Of a stretch of 64,000 nt of DNA, positions 56,424 to 64,000 are shown in pieces; position 1 is the first letter of the stretch; the number at the start of each line of letters is the position of its first letter. A program made the translations under genes and the position numbers. Where the stretch lies: assembly GCF_900129705.1 (NCBI RefSeq), contig NZ_FQWO01000003.1:1-64000 (forward strand), in the 5' to 3' direction. The notes under the pieces are model-generated. The model saw only the letters and a program-made list of their open reading frames with translations. It searched no databases and had not been told where the DNA came from. Source of the DNA: Flavobacterium granuli. Lineage in GTDB: Bacteria; Bacteroidota; Bacteroidia; Flavobacteriales; Flavobacteriaceae.

Positions 56424-56651
56424 AATTTTCCTTTTTACGTTTCTTTGGTTTTGACTAGACGCTACTTTATGGCGAGTATACATCCACGCCCGGGTAGATT
56501 ATCGCAATTGATTAGTATCTGTCTCACAAATATATAACTTAATCTCCGAAAATACTTATAAGATTTGATTGTCTATGGCGTAAAGATGGACTTTTTTGGT
56601 GTTGTTTCGTTACGGGAAACCACAATTAGGTTCTTAAAAAAGCAAAGTGCC
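56424..56651. other. Spacer between hypothetical gene and RNA-like element
   Basis: About 230 bases with no gene. A short plus-strand frame ends in the TAG at 56652-56654 (MDFFGVVSLRETTIRFLKKQSA), perhaps the fragment of an older gene. The sequence CCACGCCCGGGTAG at about 56486-56499 is GC-rich for this DNA. Confidence 0.4.
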
Positions 56652-56730
56652 TAGCCCCGATAGTAGTGGAAATCCTTGTGGGGCTTTGGTTTTGCCCCAC
56701 AAGATTGCAACGATAGCGGGAGTAGCTCCT
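56652..56730 (+). ncRNA. Structured RNA-like element resembling Flavo-1
   Basis: A 10-bp perfect stem CTTGTGGGGC / GCCCCACAAG (56675-56684, 56694-56703) with a 9-base loop sits inside the outer arms AGCCCCGATAG and AGCGGGAGTAGCT. The outline matches what I remember of Flavo-1, a conserved Flavobacterial RNA motif, found many times per genome; I have not compared it with the Rfam model. Lies between a hypothetical gene and secA. Confidence 0.45.
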
Positions 56731-56737
56731 AAAAAAA

Positions 56738-56772
56738 AATCCCCAACTACTTTCGTAATTGAGGATTTATTA
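56738..56772 (-). terminator. Terminator of secA
   Basis: Minus strand AAATCCTCAATTAC...AGTTGGGGATTTTTTTTT hairpin with a long T-run, 19 bases after the secA stop. Confidence 0.85.
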
Positions 56773-56790
56773 TTTAAAGAGTTGTGATTT

Positions 56791-59700
56791 TTATTCGTTC
56801 ACAATAACCCATTCGCCAGTTGTCAAAAGACTTTCGGCTTTTTTATATTTCATCGTTTCCGTTTTTCCTGTAGCCACTTGTTTGATGGTTACATTGTCAT
56901 TACGGTTGATTTTTGGCATGTCTCTCACGATTGTTTCCGTTACTTGACGTTGCTGTGTTTCACCCGCTTCACGATTAGCCGCTTCGCTATTTGGAATTTC
57001 ATCTTTGCTTAATTTGAAATCTTCCTTTTGACGCACTTCTCTGGCTTCTTCGATAGCAGGAGCGCTTTGTTGCGGTAAATCTCCTTTGAATAAGAATGAA
57101 ATCACTTCTTTGTTCACGCCGTTCAACATCGCGTTGAATAAGTTGAATGCTTCAAATTTATAGATAAGCAATGGATCTTTTTGTTCGTGAACAGCTAGTT
57201 GAACCGATTGTTTCAACTCATCCATTTTGCGCAAGTGTTTTTTCCAAGCTTCGTCAACAATGGCCAAAGTGATGTTTTTCTCGAAATCAGCGACTAATTG
57301 TTTTCCTTCGGACTCATAGGCTTTTTTCAAATCAGTTACCACGTTCAATGATTTCACTCCATCAGTAAATGGAACTACAATGCGTTCGAACTGGTTGTTT
57401 TTGTCTTCATAAACATTCTTGATAATTGGGAATGCTTCTCTGGCACTACGTTCGGTTTTTTCGTTGTAGTATTTTAAAGCTTCTTTGTATACTTTTCCAG
57501 TTAATTCAATTTCAGTCAATCTGTTGAAATCACTTTCGGTAACCGGAGAAGTGATAGAGAAATAACGGATTAAATCAAATTCGAAGTTTTTAAAATCATT
57601 TGTTCTTTTGGTGTCTTGAACGATCAGTTCGCAAGTGTCATACAACATGTTTGCAATATCCAGTTTTAGACGCTCTCCAAACAAAGCATGACGACGACGT
57701 TTGTACACTACTTCACGTTGCGCGTTCATTACGTCATCATATTCTAACAAACGTTTACGAACACCAAAGTTGTTTTCTTCTACTTTTTTCTGGGCGCGTT
57801 CGATAGATTTAGTCATCATCGAATGTTGGATTACTTCTCCTTCTTCCAATCCCATTCTGTCCATAACCTTGGCGACTCTTTCAGAACCAAAAAGACGCAT
57901 TAAGTTGTCTTCAAGAGAAACGTAGAACTGAGAACTTCCCGGATCTCCTTGACGACCGGCACGACCTCTTAACTGACGATCCACACGACGGGAATCGTGA
58001 CGCTCTGTGCCTACAATTGCTAATCCGCCTGCTGCTTTCACTTCGGCAGATAATTTAATATCCGTTCCACGACCAGCCATGTTGGTTGCAATAGTTACCA
58101 CTCCGGCTTTACCTGCTTCTTCAACGATTTGTGCTTCTTGTTTGTGCATTTTTGCATTCAATACGTTGTGGGTCACACCGCGCATTTTTAGCATTCTGCT
58201 CAATAATTCCGAAATCTCTACCGAAGTCGTACCAATAAGTACCGGTCTTCCGGCTTGTGATAAGGCTGTTACATCTTCGATAACCGCATTGAATTTTTCA
58301 CGAGTGGTTTTGTAGATGAAATCTTCTTTGTCTTGTCTGGCCATTGGTCTGTTAGTAGGAATTTCTACTACATCCAATTTGTATATTTGCCATAGCTCAC
58401 CAGCTTCAGTAACCGCAGTTCCAGTCATACCGCCCAATTTCTTGTACATTCTGAAATAATTCTGTAAAGTTACCGTGGCAAAGGTTTGGGTAGCGGCTTC
58501 GATTTTTACATTTTCTTTGGCTTCAATCGCTTGGTGCAAGCCGTCAGAATAACGACGACCGTCCATAATACGACCGGTTTGCTCATCTACAATCATGATT
58601 TTGTTATCCATGATTACATATTCTACGTCTTTTTCGAAAAGGCTGTAGGCTTTCAAAAGTTGTGTCAAGGTATGAATACGCTCACTTTTGATAGCGAAAT
58701 CTTGGAATAATTTTTCTTTCTCTTCCGCTTCTGCGTCTTTGTCTAGTTTTTTCTTCTCGATCATGGCAATTTCAGTACCAATATCCGGAAGAACGAAAAA
58801 GTCAGCATCAGTATCGCCAGAAAGGAATTTGATTCCGTTATCAGTTAATTCTACCTGATTGTTTTTTTCTTCGATTACAAAATACAAGGCCTCATCAATC
58901 TTATGCATTTCGCGATTGTTGTCTTGCATGTATTGATTTTCTGTTTTTTGAAGCAGTTGTTTAATACCTTCCTCACTCAAAAACTTAATCAATGCTTTGT
59001 TTTTTGGTAAACTTCTGTACGCTCTCAAAAGCAAGAAACCACCTTCTTTAGTGTTTCCTTCTTTGATTAATTTCTTGGCTTCAGCCAAAAATCCGTTAGC
59101 CAATTGACGTTGTAAATTAACTAGGTTTTCAATCTTTGGTTTCAGTTCATTAAACTCGTGACGATCTCCTTGAGGAACCGGACCAGAAATAATTAAAGGT
59201 GTTCTGGCGTCATCAATCAAAACCGAATCGACCTCATCGACAATGGCATAATTGTGTTTTCTTTGTACCAAATCATTTGGCGAATGCGCCATATTGTCTC
59301 TTAAATAATCAAAACCAAATTCATTATTGGTTCCGTAAGTGATATCGGCTTCGTAGGCTTTTCTTCTTTCGTCAGAATTAGGTTGGTGATTGTCAATACA
59401 ATCTACAGTCATACCGTGAAACTCAAATAAAGGTGCTTTCCAAGTGCTGTCACGTTTTGCCAAGTAATCATTCACCGTTACAAGATGTACTCCATTTCCG
59501 GTTAAGGCATTCAGGTATAGCGGTAAAGTAGCTACTAATGTTTTTCCTTCCCCTGTTTGCATTTCGGCAATTTTACCTTGGTGCAATACCATTCCACCAA
59601 TCAATTGGACATCATAATGAATCATGTCCCAAGTAATTTCTTTACCTGCGGCATTCCATTTGTTTTGCCAAATAGCGTTGTCTCCGTCAAGGCGAACATA

Positions 59701-60135
59701 GCTTTTTGTTCCAGAGAATTCTCGGTCTTTAGCTGTTGCTGTTACGATTATTTCAGAATTGTCTTTGAAACGTCTGGCTGTTTCTTTTACTACTGCAAAA
59801 GCTTCAGGTAGAATTTCTAGCAATGTTTTCTCCGAGATATCGTAGGCTTCTTTCTCTAAAGCGTCAATTGCGTTATAGATATCTTCTTTTTTGTCAATAT
59901 CTTCAATGCCTTCTACTTCTTGTTGAAGTGCGCTAATCTTAGCGTCAATTCCGGCTCGGGCATGTTTCAGCTGATCTTTAAAGAAATAGGTGCGCGCTCT
60001 TAACTCATCATGTGACAAAGTAATCAAATTACTTTCAAATGTCTTGATTTTGTTTAAGTAAGGCTGTAAGGCTTTGACATCTTTGTCGGATTTGTCTCCA
60101 ACAAAGGCTTTAATAATGCTATTTATGAAACTCAT
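56791..60135 (-). CDS. secA: Protein translocase ATPase SecA
   Basis: 1,114 residues, longer than E. coli SecA (901), as usual in Bacteroidetes. Motor for Sec export at the inner membrane. Walker A MQTGEGKTLVA, DEVDSVLIDDARTPL as the DEAD-type motif, VLIGTTSVEISELLSR and MAGRGTDIKLS of the second helicase domain, QLRGRAGRQGDPGSSQFYVS, and the scaffold/wing helices. The C-terminal zinc motif (CxCxnCH) of E. coli SecA is absent; the tail ends in KKAESLLTTGEWVIVNE. Long linker insertions account for the extra length. Works with YajC encoded elsewhere in the window. Confidence 0.98.
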   Translation of the reverse strand: MSFINSIIKAFVGDKSDKDVKALQPYLNKIKTFESNLITLSHDELRARTYFFKDQLKHARAGIDAKISALQQEVEGIEDIDKKEDIYNAIDALEKEAYDISEKTLLEILPEAFAVVKETARRFKDNSEIIVTATAKDREFSGTKSYVRLDGDNAIWQNKWNAAGKEITWDMIHYDVQLIGGMVLHQGKIAEMQTGEGKTLVATLPLYLNALTGNGVHLVTVNDYLAKRDSTWKAPLFEFHGMTVDCIDNHQPNSDERRKAYEADITYGTNNEFGFDYLRDNMAHSPNDLVQRKHNYAIVDEVDSVLIDDARTPLIISGPVPQGDRHEFNELKPKIENLVNLQRQLANGFLAEAKKLIKEGNTKEGGFLLLRAYRSLPKNKALIKFLSEEGIKQLLQKTENQYMQDNNREMHKIDEALYFVIEEKNNQVELTDNGIKFLSGDTDADFFVLPDIGTEIAMIEKKKLDKDAEAEEKEKLFQDFAIKSERIHTLTQLLKAYSLFEKDVEYVIMDNKIMIVDEQTGRIMDGRRYSDGLHQAIEAKENVKIEAATQTFATVTLQNYFRMYKKLGGMTGTAVTEAGELWQIYKLDVVEIPTNRPMARQDKEDFIYKTTREKFNAVIEDVTALSQAGRPVLIGTTSVEISELLSRMLKMRGVTHNVLNAKMHKQEAQIVEEAGKAGVVTIATNMAGRGTDIKLSAEVKAAGGLAIVGTERHDSRRVDRQLRGRAGRQGDPGSSQFYVSLEDNLMRLFGSERVAKVMDRMGLEEGEVIQHSMMTKSIERAQKKVEENNFGVRKRLLEYDDVMNAQREVVYKRRRHALFGERLKLDIANMLYDTCELIVQDTKRTNDFKNFEFDLIRYFSITSPVTESDFNRLTEIELTGKVYKEALKYYNEKTERSAREAFPIIKNVYEDKNNQFERIVVPFTDGVKSLNVVTDLKKAYESEGKQLVADFEKNITLAIVDEAWKKHLRKMDELKQSVQLAVHEQKDPLLIYKFEAFNLFNAMLNGVNKEVISFLFKGDLPQQSAPAIEEAREVRQKEDFKLSKDEIPNSEAANREAGETQQRQVTETIVRDMPKINRNDNVTIKQVATGKTETMKYKKAESLLTTGEWVIVNE

Positions 60136-60179
60136 AATATGTTTGTATTTCTAATTTGTTTTCTAGCTGTAAATTTAAC

Positions 60180-60208
60180 CAAAAAAAAAGCCTCTTTTGA
60201 GACTTTTT
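60180..60208 (-). terminator. Terminator of DUF2795 gene
   Basis: Minus strand AAAGTCTC-AAAA-GAGGCTTT with a T-run; 16 bases after the stop. Confidence 0.78.
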
Positions 60209-60223
60209 CTTGGGGTAATTTTT

Positions 60224-60445
60224 TTAATATTCATCCTCATTCCAAAGATAATCTTCGTCAGTTGGATAATCCGGCCAAATTTCTTCCATTGATTCATATA
60301 TCTCGCCTTCGTCCTCTATAGATTGAAGGTTTTCTACTACTTCTAATGGTGCTCCAGCACGTATAGCGTAGTCAATAAGTTCGTCTTTGTTAGCAGGCCA
60401 CGGTGCATCACTAAGATAGGATGCTAATTCTAATGTCCAATACAT
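60224..60445 (-). CDS. DUF2795 domain protein
   Basis: 73 residues. MYWTLELASYLSDAPWPANKDELIDYAIRAGAPLEVVENLQ is the DUF2795 region (short helical protein, found widely, function unknown), followed by an acidic tail (DEGEIYESMEEIWPDYPTDEDY). Monocistronic, -7 box at 60468-60475. Confidence 0.9.
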   Translation of the reverse strand: MYWTLELASYLSDAPWPANKDELIDYAIRAGAPLEVVENLQSIEDEGEIYESMEEIWPDYPTDEDYLWNEDEY

Positions 60446-60467
60446 GTTTTGTCGATTTAGTTTTGTG

Positions 60468-60475
60468 CAAAAATA
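60468..60475 (-). promoter_or_regulatory. -7 promoter element of DUF2795 gene
   Basis: TATTTTTG on the minus strand, 23 bases ahead of the start codon. Confidence 0.6.
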
Positions 60476-60542
60476 AAATTTTTACTGAAAAAGGCAAGTA
60501 AAAATCCATTTATTTTTTAAAAATTTAAGAACGTGTTTTTTA

Positions 60543-60572
60543 GTTTAAAGTTTAAGGTTTAAAAGTTTAAAA
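60543..60572. repeat. GTTTAAA tandem repeat, 4 units of 7-8 bp
   Basis: GTTTAAA, GTTTAAG, GTTTAAAA, GTTTAAAA in a row between the DUF2795 and cobalamin genes. Confidence 0.65.
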
Positions 60573-60620
60573 TTTTGAACCGAAAAACACAACTGAATAC
60601 TGATTTCTGTTTACTGAATT

Positions 60621-61190
60621 CTACTTTCTTGGAATCCATTGAACTTCTTCGGCCTTTAAATCATGAGACAACTTCCGTGCCAATACAAAAAGGTAGTCAG
60701 AAAGTCGGTTTAAGTACTTGATTGCGATTTCGGCAACGGGCTCATTATGACTTAAATGTACCGCTAAACGCTCAGCACGGCGGCAAACACAGCGTGCTAT
60801 ATGACAATATGACACAGTGGTATGGCCTCCAGGCAGCACAAAATGAGTCATAGGCGGGAGTTCGTTTTCCATGGCGTCAATTTCCTGTTCCAGTAATTCG
60901 ATGTCACTTTCTATAATTCCTAATTTTTTTAAACGAAGTTCTCCATTTTTCATCACTTCTTTTTCGGGAGGTGTCGCAAGAATGGCTCCTATGGTAAATA
61001 ATCGATCTTGAACTTCGATCAGGATTTTTTTGTAATGTGTATTCATTTCCTGGTCTCGTATCAATCCGATATGGGAGTTCAGTTCGTCAACAGTACCATA
61101 ACTTTCTATTCTCGCATGGTCTTTTGGAACTCTGGTTCCTCCAAAAAGAGCTGTCGTTCCTTTGTCACCAGTTTTGGTATATACTTTCAT
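60621..61190 (-). CDS. Cob(I)alamin adenosyltransferase, PduO type
   Basis: 189 residues. Attaches the adenosyl group of ATP to cob(I)alamin to form coenzyme B12. KVYTKTGDKGTTALFGG at the N-terminus binds ATP; YGTVDELNSHIGLIRD and CRRAERLAVHLS with the final NRLSDYLFVLARKL are the four-helix PduO signature. No other cobalamin gene is nearby. It follows the LolD-type ABC gene by 63 bp, a space that is mostly an inverted repeat. Confidence 0.93.
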   Translation of the reverse strand: MKVYTKTGDKGTTALFGGTRVPKDHARIESYGTVDELNSHIGLIRDQEMNTHYKKILIEVQDRLFTIGAILATPPEKEVMKNGELRLKKLGIIESDIELLEQEIDAMENELPPMTHFVLPGGHTTVSYCHIARCVCRRAERLAVHLSHNEPVAEIAIKYLNRLSDYLFVLARKLSHDLKAEEVQWIPRK

Positions 61191-61198
61191 TTTTGTAT

Positions 61199-61245
61199 GT
61201 TTATTTGGTTATTTGTTTAATCGATTAAGCAAATAACCGAATAAA
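61199..61245. repeat. Long imperfect inverted repeat centred on AATCGATT
   Basis: Arms GTTTATTTGGTTATTTG and CAAATAACCGAATAAAC differ by one base pair, separated by TTTAATCGATTAAG, itself a near-palindrome. It fills the gap between the LolD-type ABC gene and the adenosyltransferase gene. Confidence 0.7.
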
Positions 61246-61253
61246 CAAATAAA

Positions 61254-61940
61254 CTATTTTGTAATGTCACTTTCAACAAGACCATCTCGCAAGCGAATGA
61301 CGCGATGTGCGTGTTCTGCAATTTCCTCTTCGTGGGTAACCAGAATAACGGTATTTCCATTGGCATGAATCTCATCAAAAAGGGTCATGATTTCAAGGGA
61401 AGTCTTGCTGTCTAGGTTTCCTGTGGGTTCATCGGCAAGAATAATAGAAGGGCTGTTTACTAATGCTCTAGCTACGGCTACACGCTGGCGCTGTCCACCG
61501 GAAAGTTGATTGGAATGGTGGTCTATCCTGTCAGAAAGGCCCACTTGTGTCAGTACTTCTTTGGCTCTGTTGTGTCTTTCAGATTTAGAATAACCGGCAT
61601 AAATCATCGGGAGAGCCACATTGTCGAGGGCTGTTGTTCGAGGCAAAAGGTTGAAAGTTTGAAAAACAAAACCAATCTCCTTATTTCGTATTTCGGCCAG
61701 TTCGTCATCTTTCATGTGGCTGACATCTTTGCCGTTCAAAATGTAAGTCCCTGACGTGGGAGTGTCTAAGCAACCCAAAAGGTTCATGAGCGTTGATTTT
61801 CCGGATCCTGAAGGGCCCATTAATGCAACATATTCGCCTTTGTTTATCTCTAAATCAATGCCTTTTAAGACATAGACAATTTCATTTCCAAGAACAAAAT
61901 CTCTTTTGATGTTGGTTATTTTTATTAATGGATTTGCCAT
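61254..61940 (-). CDS. LolD/MacB-type ABC transporter ATPase
   Basis: 228 residues. Walker [11 protein letters not shown] at 41-50, Q-loop [21 protein letters not shown], signature [16 protein letters not shown], Walker [15 protein letters not shown] and the switch VTHEEE. Matches the LolD/MacB/FtsE group that energises LolCE or MacB-type membrane parts. No permease lies next to it in this window, so it may pair with a permease encoded elsewhere. -7 box at 62016-62023. Confidence 0.93.
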   Translation of the reverse strand: MANPLIKITNIKRDFVLGNEIVYVLKGIDLEINKGEYVALMGPSGSGKSTLMNLLGCLDTPTSGTYILNGKDVSHMKDDELAEIRNKEIGFVFQTFNLLPRTTALDNVALPMIYAGYSKSERHNRAKEVLTQVGLSDRIDHHSNQLSGGQRQRVAVARALVNSPSIILADEPTGNLDSKTSLEIMTLFDEIHANGNTVILVTHEEEIAEHAHRVIRLRDGLVESDITK

Positions 61941-62015
61941 TTATGGTTACAATTGATTGATTGTGAATTCTCGGTTTTAAAAGTACAAAAGACTTTTGAA
62001 TTAAAGATAAGTTGC

Positions 62016-62023
62016 CAAAAATA
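62016..62023 (-). promoter_or_regulatory. -7 promoter element of LolD-type ATPase gene
   Basis: TATTTTTG on the minus strand, about 76 bases ahead of the start codon. A second copy of the box, 62035-62042, lies 19 bases upstream. Confidence 0.45.
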
Positions 62024-62147
62024 CATTTTTGTTACAAAAATAATAGGGCAGTGTTCTTCGTTTGTTTGGATTAGGCTTATTGGTTTTCTTTGCGTTAGGG
62101 TTAATTTCATAATTAATTTAATTATTTGTATAATTTTTGTATTTAAA

Positions 62148-62177
62148 TTGGGTATAGTTTAATGATGTCTATATTTG
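62148..62177 (+). promoter_or_regulatory. -33/-7 promoter of lipoprotein gene
   Basis: TTG at 62148-62150 and TATATTTG at 62170-62177 with 19 bases between, the complete Bacteroidetes promoter pattern, 28 bases ahead of the ATG. Confidence 0.7.
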
Positions 62178-62204
62178 TTTGGTAATATTTAATAAATTGA
62201 AATT

Positions 62205-62888
62205 ATGAAAAGTACAAATTTAGTATTAGGAATGGCGGTTTTGGCTCTTGGATTTACATCTTGTAAAGGAGAGAAAGAAAAAGAAGCAGAGAAAACAGTG
62301 GAATCTTATGTTGTTTATGTTGACTCATTGGAAAATTTGGCTCCGGAAGATGCTAAAGCTAATTGGCAGTCTATAGAAGCTACATATGAGTTGAAAAATA
62401 ATCAGGCCGAAACAGCGCTTTTAGACTTAAAAAAGAGTGAAGAAGCGAGGGTGAAACTGGAAGCCAGTAGAACGAAGTATGCAGCATTGCAGGCTCAAAT
62501 ACAGGCCGAAATACAAGCTCAAACACAAGCTCAAACACAAGCTCAAATGCCAAACTCTAAGCAACAAATGCGAAATGCACTTTTTGGTGAAGGGAAAATT
62601 GGTGAGGATATGAATTTTAGCTGGGTTAATAAGGATAATATCCTAAATGTTTACCAGCAATTTGTAAACACTGTTCAGGCTAATAAAGATAGCTATTCTC
62701 GTGAAGACTGGGACGAAATCAAATTGATGTACGAAGCATTGGACAGCAGAAAAAACACCGTTGAAAAAGAAGGATTAACTTCTTCTGATAATAATAAAAT
62801 TGCCGGATTAAAATTGAAATTTGCGCCCATGTATTCTTTGAACAGAATGGGAGCAAAGACGGATGAAATGGAAGAAGCTAAAAAATAA
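62205..62888 (+). CDS. DUF6565-like lipoprotein with in-frame repeats
   Basis: 227 residues. Signal peptide with lipobox LGFTSC and Cys20 as the lipidation site. VESYVVYVDSLENLAPEDAKANWQSIEATYE starts a helical stretch, then a run with four-residue repeats QAQI/QAEI/QAQT/QAQT/QAQM at about 97-115 encoded by a 12-bp tandem repeat. The C-terminal region includes FSWVNKDNILNVYQQFVNT and DREDWDEIKLMYEALDSRK-like SREDWDEIKLMYEALDSRK. Resembles DUF6565-type lipoproteins; function unknown. Confidence 0.8.
   Translation: MKSTNLVLGMAVLALGFTSCKGEKEKEAEKTVESYVVYVDSLENLAPEDAKANWQSIEATYELKNNQAETALLDLKKSEEARVKLEASRTKYAALQAQIQAEIQAQTQAQTQAQMPNSKQQMRNALFGEGKIGEDMNFSWVNKDNILNVYQQFVNTVQANKDSYSREDWDEIKLMYEALDSRKNTVEKEGLTSSDNNKIAGLKLKFAPMYSLNRMGAKTDEMEEAKK
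62490..62549 (+). repeat. 12-bp tandem repeat within lipoprotein gene, 5 units
   Basis: CAGGCTCAAATA, CAGGCCGAAATA, CAAGCTCAAACA twice, CAAGCTCAAATG. Period 12 keeps the reading frame. Confidence 0.85.
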
Positions 62889-62907
62889 GACTAAAATTTT
62901 GAATAAG

Positions 62908-62938
62908 AAAGACCGTCAGCAATGACGGTCTTTTTTTG
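62908..62938. terminator. Terminator of lipoprotein gene
   Basis: AAAGACCGTC-AGCAAT-GACGGTCTTT then TTTTTT; between convergent genes. Confidence 0.9.
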
Positions 62939-62967
62939 TATTTTGAACTTTTTAAGGGAGATGTGTG

Positions 62968-63597
62968 TTAGTTTTTGATCTTGTAAATCTTTGTAATATC
63001 TTTTAATATTTTGTCAAAATCAATTTCCAAATCAATCAGTTTTCCGGTGTGTATGTCAAAAACCCAACCGTAAACTTTTAAATTGCGTTGGCTGTTTGCT
63101 TTTTGTACTTCGGCTGTTTTGATAACATTGATACATTGTTCCTGAACATTTAATTCTATGAGTCTTTTGTATTTTTGCTGTTCATCAGTAATGGCGTCCA
63201 ATTCATTTACATGTATTCGATACACATCTCGAATGTTTCTTAACCAAGGATTCAAGATTCCTAAATCAGCTTGTTGCATGGCTGCAAGTACACCGCCACA
63301 ACCATAATGACCGCAAACTACGATATGATTTACTTTTAGATTCGTCACGGCATAATTAATGACTGACATGGAATTCAGGTCGGTATTGGGAACGATATTC
63401 GCAATATTGCGATGTACAAAAACTTCGCCTGGTTCTAATCCCATTAGTTCTTCAGCCGAAACCCGACTGTCAGAACAGCCAATATAAAGAAATTCAGGTG
63501 ATTGTCCTTGACCTAATTTGTCAAAATAGTTTTCATCGCTTTGTAGTTTTTTAGCGATCCAATTTCGGTTATTCTCAAAGATTTGTTTGATATCCAT
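62968..63597 (-). CDS. can: Beta-class carbonic anhydrase
   Basis: 209 residues. Interconverts CO2 and bicarbonate in the cytoplasm. Zinc ligands C41, H97 and C100: GCSDSRVSAEEL with the Asp43-Arg45 dyad, and VCGHYGCGGVLAAM. VFVHRNIANIVPNTDLNS is also conserved. Monocistronic, with a -7 box at 63616-63623. The enzyme supplies bicarbonate for carboxylases. Confidence 0.96.
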   Translation of the reverse strand: MDIKQIFENNRNWIAKKLQSDENYFDKLGQGQSPEFLYIGCSDSRVSAEELMGLEPGEVFVHRNIANIVPNTDLNSMSVINYAVTNLKVNHIVVCGHYGCGGVLAAMQQADLGILNPWLRNIRDVYRIHVNELDAITDEQQKYKRLIELNVQEQCINVIKTAEVQKANSQRNLKVYGWVFDIHTGKLIDLEIDFDKILKDITKIYKIKN

Positions 63598-63615
63598 AAA
63601 GTATTATTTATGGGG

Positions 63616-63623
63616 CAAATATA
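63616..63623 (-). promoter_or_regulatory. -7 promoter element of carbonic anhydrase gene
   Basis: TATATTTG on the minus strand, 19 bases ahead of the start codon. Confidence 0.6.
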
Positions 63624-63628
63624 CTAAT

Positions 63629-64000
63629 CTATACGCGAATGATGAAATGTTCTTTGGGTTGTTCCCGTCTAAAAAAGACTAATCCCCACTGAAAAGTATC
63701 GATAGTGACTGTCACTTTTGGGTGTTTTTGTATTGTTTTCCAAGCTTCTTCCATTTCTTTCGACCAATGAATATCATCGAAAATCCAAACTGTATCATTA
63801 CTGATGGTTGGGAGTAATAATTCAAAATAGTCTAAAGTCGCTTTTTTCGAATGGTTTCCATCAAAGTAAACGAGACCAAAGCCAAAAGGCGAAAGACTAA
63901 GGTCGCTCAAATAAGTTTCAAACTTCGTTACAACAGAATTTACATTGTTTAACCCAAATTGTTGCAATTGAGTATTTGCAATCGACATGGTATTTGGACA
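63629..64000 (-). CDS. SAM-dependent methyltransferase, C-terminal part (cut by window end)
   Basis: The C-terminal 123 residues. The frame runs on past position 64000 (codons for CPNT precede MSIANTQLQQFG), so the Met there is not the start. FGLVYFDGNHSKKATLDYFELLLP, DTVWIFDDIHWSKEM and FQWGLVFFRREQPKEHF match the C-terminal half of a class I Rossmann methyltransferase of the O-methyltransferase-like type. The substrate cannot be inferred. Confidence 0.85.
   Translation of the reverse strand, partial: CPNTMSIANTQLQQFGLNNVNSVVTKFETYLSDLSLSPFGFGLVYFDGNHSKKATLDYFELLLPTISNDTVWIFDDIHWSKEMEEAWKTIQKHPKVTVTIDTFQWGLVFFRREQPKEHFIIRV

Noticed and set aside
54200..56790. Prophage or insertion sequence
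   Set aside because: No transposase, integrase, terminal inverted repeat pair with target duplication, or phage gene was found.
61254..61940. Complete LolCDE transporter locus
   Set aside because: Only the ATPase is present; flanking genes are not permeases.

Overview
The window is AT-rich chromosomal DNA of a Bacteroidetes, most likely a member of the Flavobacteriaceae close to Flavobacterium. The evidence for this is the -7 promoter motif TAnnTTTG in front of most genes with little Shine-Dalgarno signal, the monomeric NADP-isocitrate dehydrogenase, the TonB-receptor/DUF4249 pair, the long NusB, the fused cyclophilin-FKBP isomerase, the PUR-type DUF3276 protein and a DUF5723 protein. The species cannot be named from this sequence alone.

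Layout. 1-130: 3' end of a 5S rRNA with its terminator, closing an rRNA operon that starts outside the window. 130-2,700: a spacer, a secreted coiled-coil protein and lysA. 2,897-8,868: the gltB-gltD operon. 9,281-10,474: sucC. 10,528-13,762: a minus-strand cluster with a dipeptide epimerase, an AONS-like PLP enzyme, a DUF1456 protein and an NAD(P)-binding protein. 14,115-18,299: TerB-like protein, uvrB, rlmF and thiamine pyrophosphokinase. 18,376-21,611: DUF4249 lipoprotein and TonB-dependent receptor. 21,740-25,402: icd, rplS, trmD. 25,592-31,980: a gene remnant, the dual-family prolyl isomerase, a heptanucleotide repeat running into a thioredoxin-fold gene, a Gre-family factor, a membrane-anchored FMN glutamate-synthase-like protein preceded by a possible 33-codon leader ORF, a CsaA-like protein, DinB and a sulfurtransferase. 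31,987-38,210: P-type ATPase, MFS transporter, DUF3276, ABC exporter. 38,414-48,776: Leu/Val dehydrogenase, nusB, yajC, pepT, pyrD, HMG-CoA lyase, two surface proteins and guaB. 48,862-54,197: CPA2 antiporter, purB, a cysteine-free sirtuin and a TrmH methyltransferase. 54,200-56,730: a small accessory segment. 56,791-64,000: secA, DUF2795, cobalamin adenosyltransferase, a LolD-type ATPase, a lipoprotein, carbonic anhydrase and a partial methyltransferase.

Most of the window is housekeeping: nitrogen assimilation (gltBD), TCA cycle (sucC, icd), lysine, purine and pyrimidine synthesis (lysA, purB, guaB, pyrD), leucine/HMG-CoA catabolism, RNA modification, DNA repair, protein export (secA, yajC) and ion transport. 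Genes are compact, and convergent pairs often share one strong bidirectional terminator.

The least ordinary part is 54.2-56.7 kb. Small genes of unknown function and a ParE-like toxin module, all on the minus strand, are separated by copies of a hairpin-forming repeat of up to 70 bp that lies next to gene 3' ends. One gene is also bracketed by an inverted ATCGCCTAAC / ATTAGGCGAT pair. This looks like a gene-cassette array or its remnant, although no integrase is present in the window. Other items worth a look are the zinc-ligand-less sirtuin, the short ORF plus terminator-like hairpin before the FMN enzyme, heptanucleotide tandem repeats (one forming the end of a gene), and operator-like palindromes at two predicted transcription starts.
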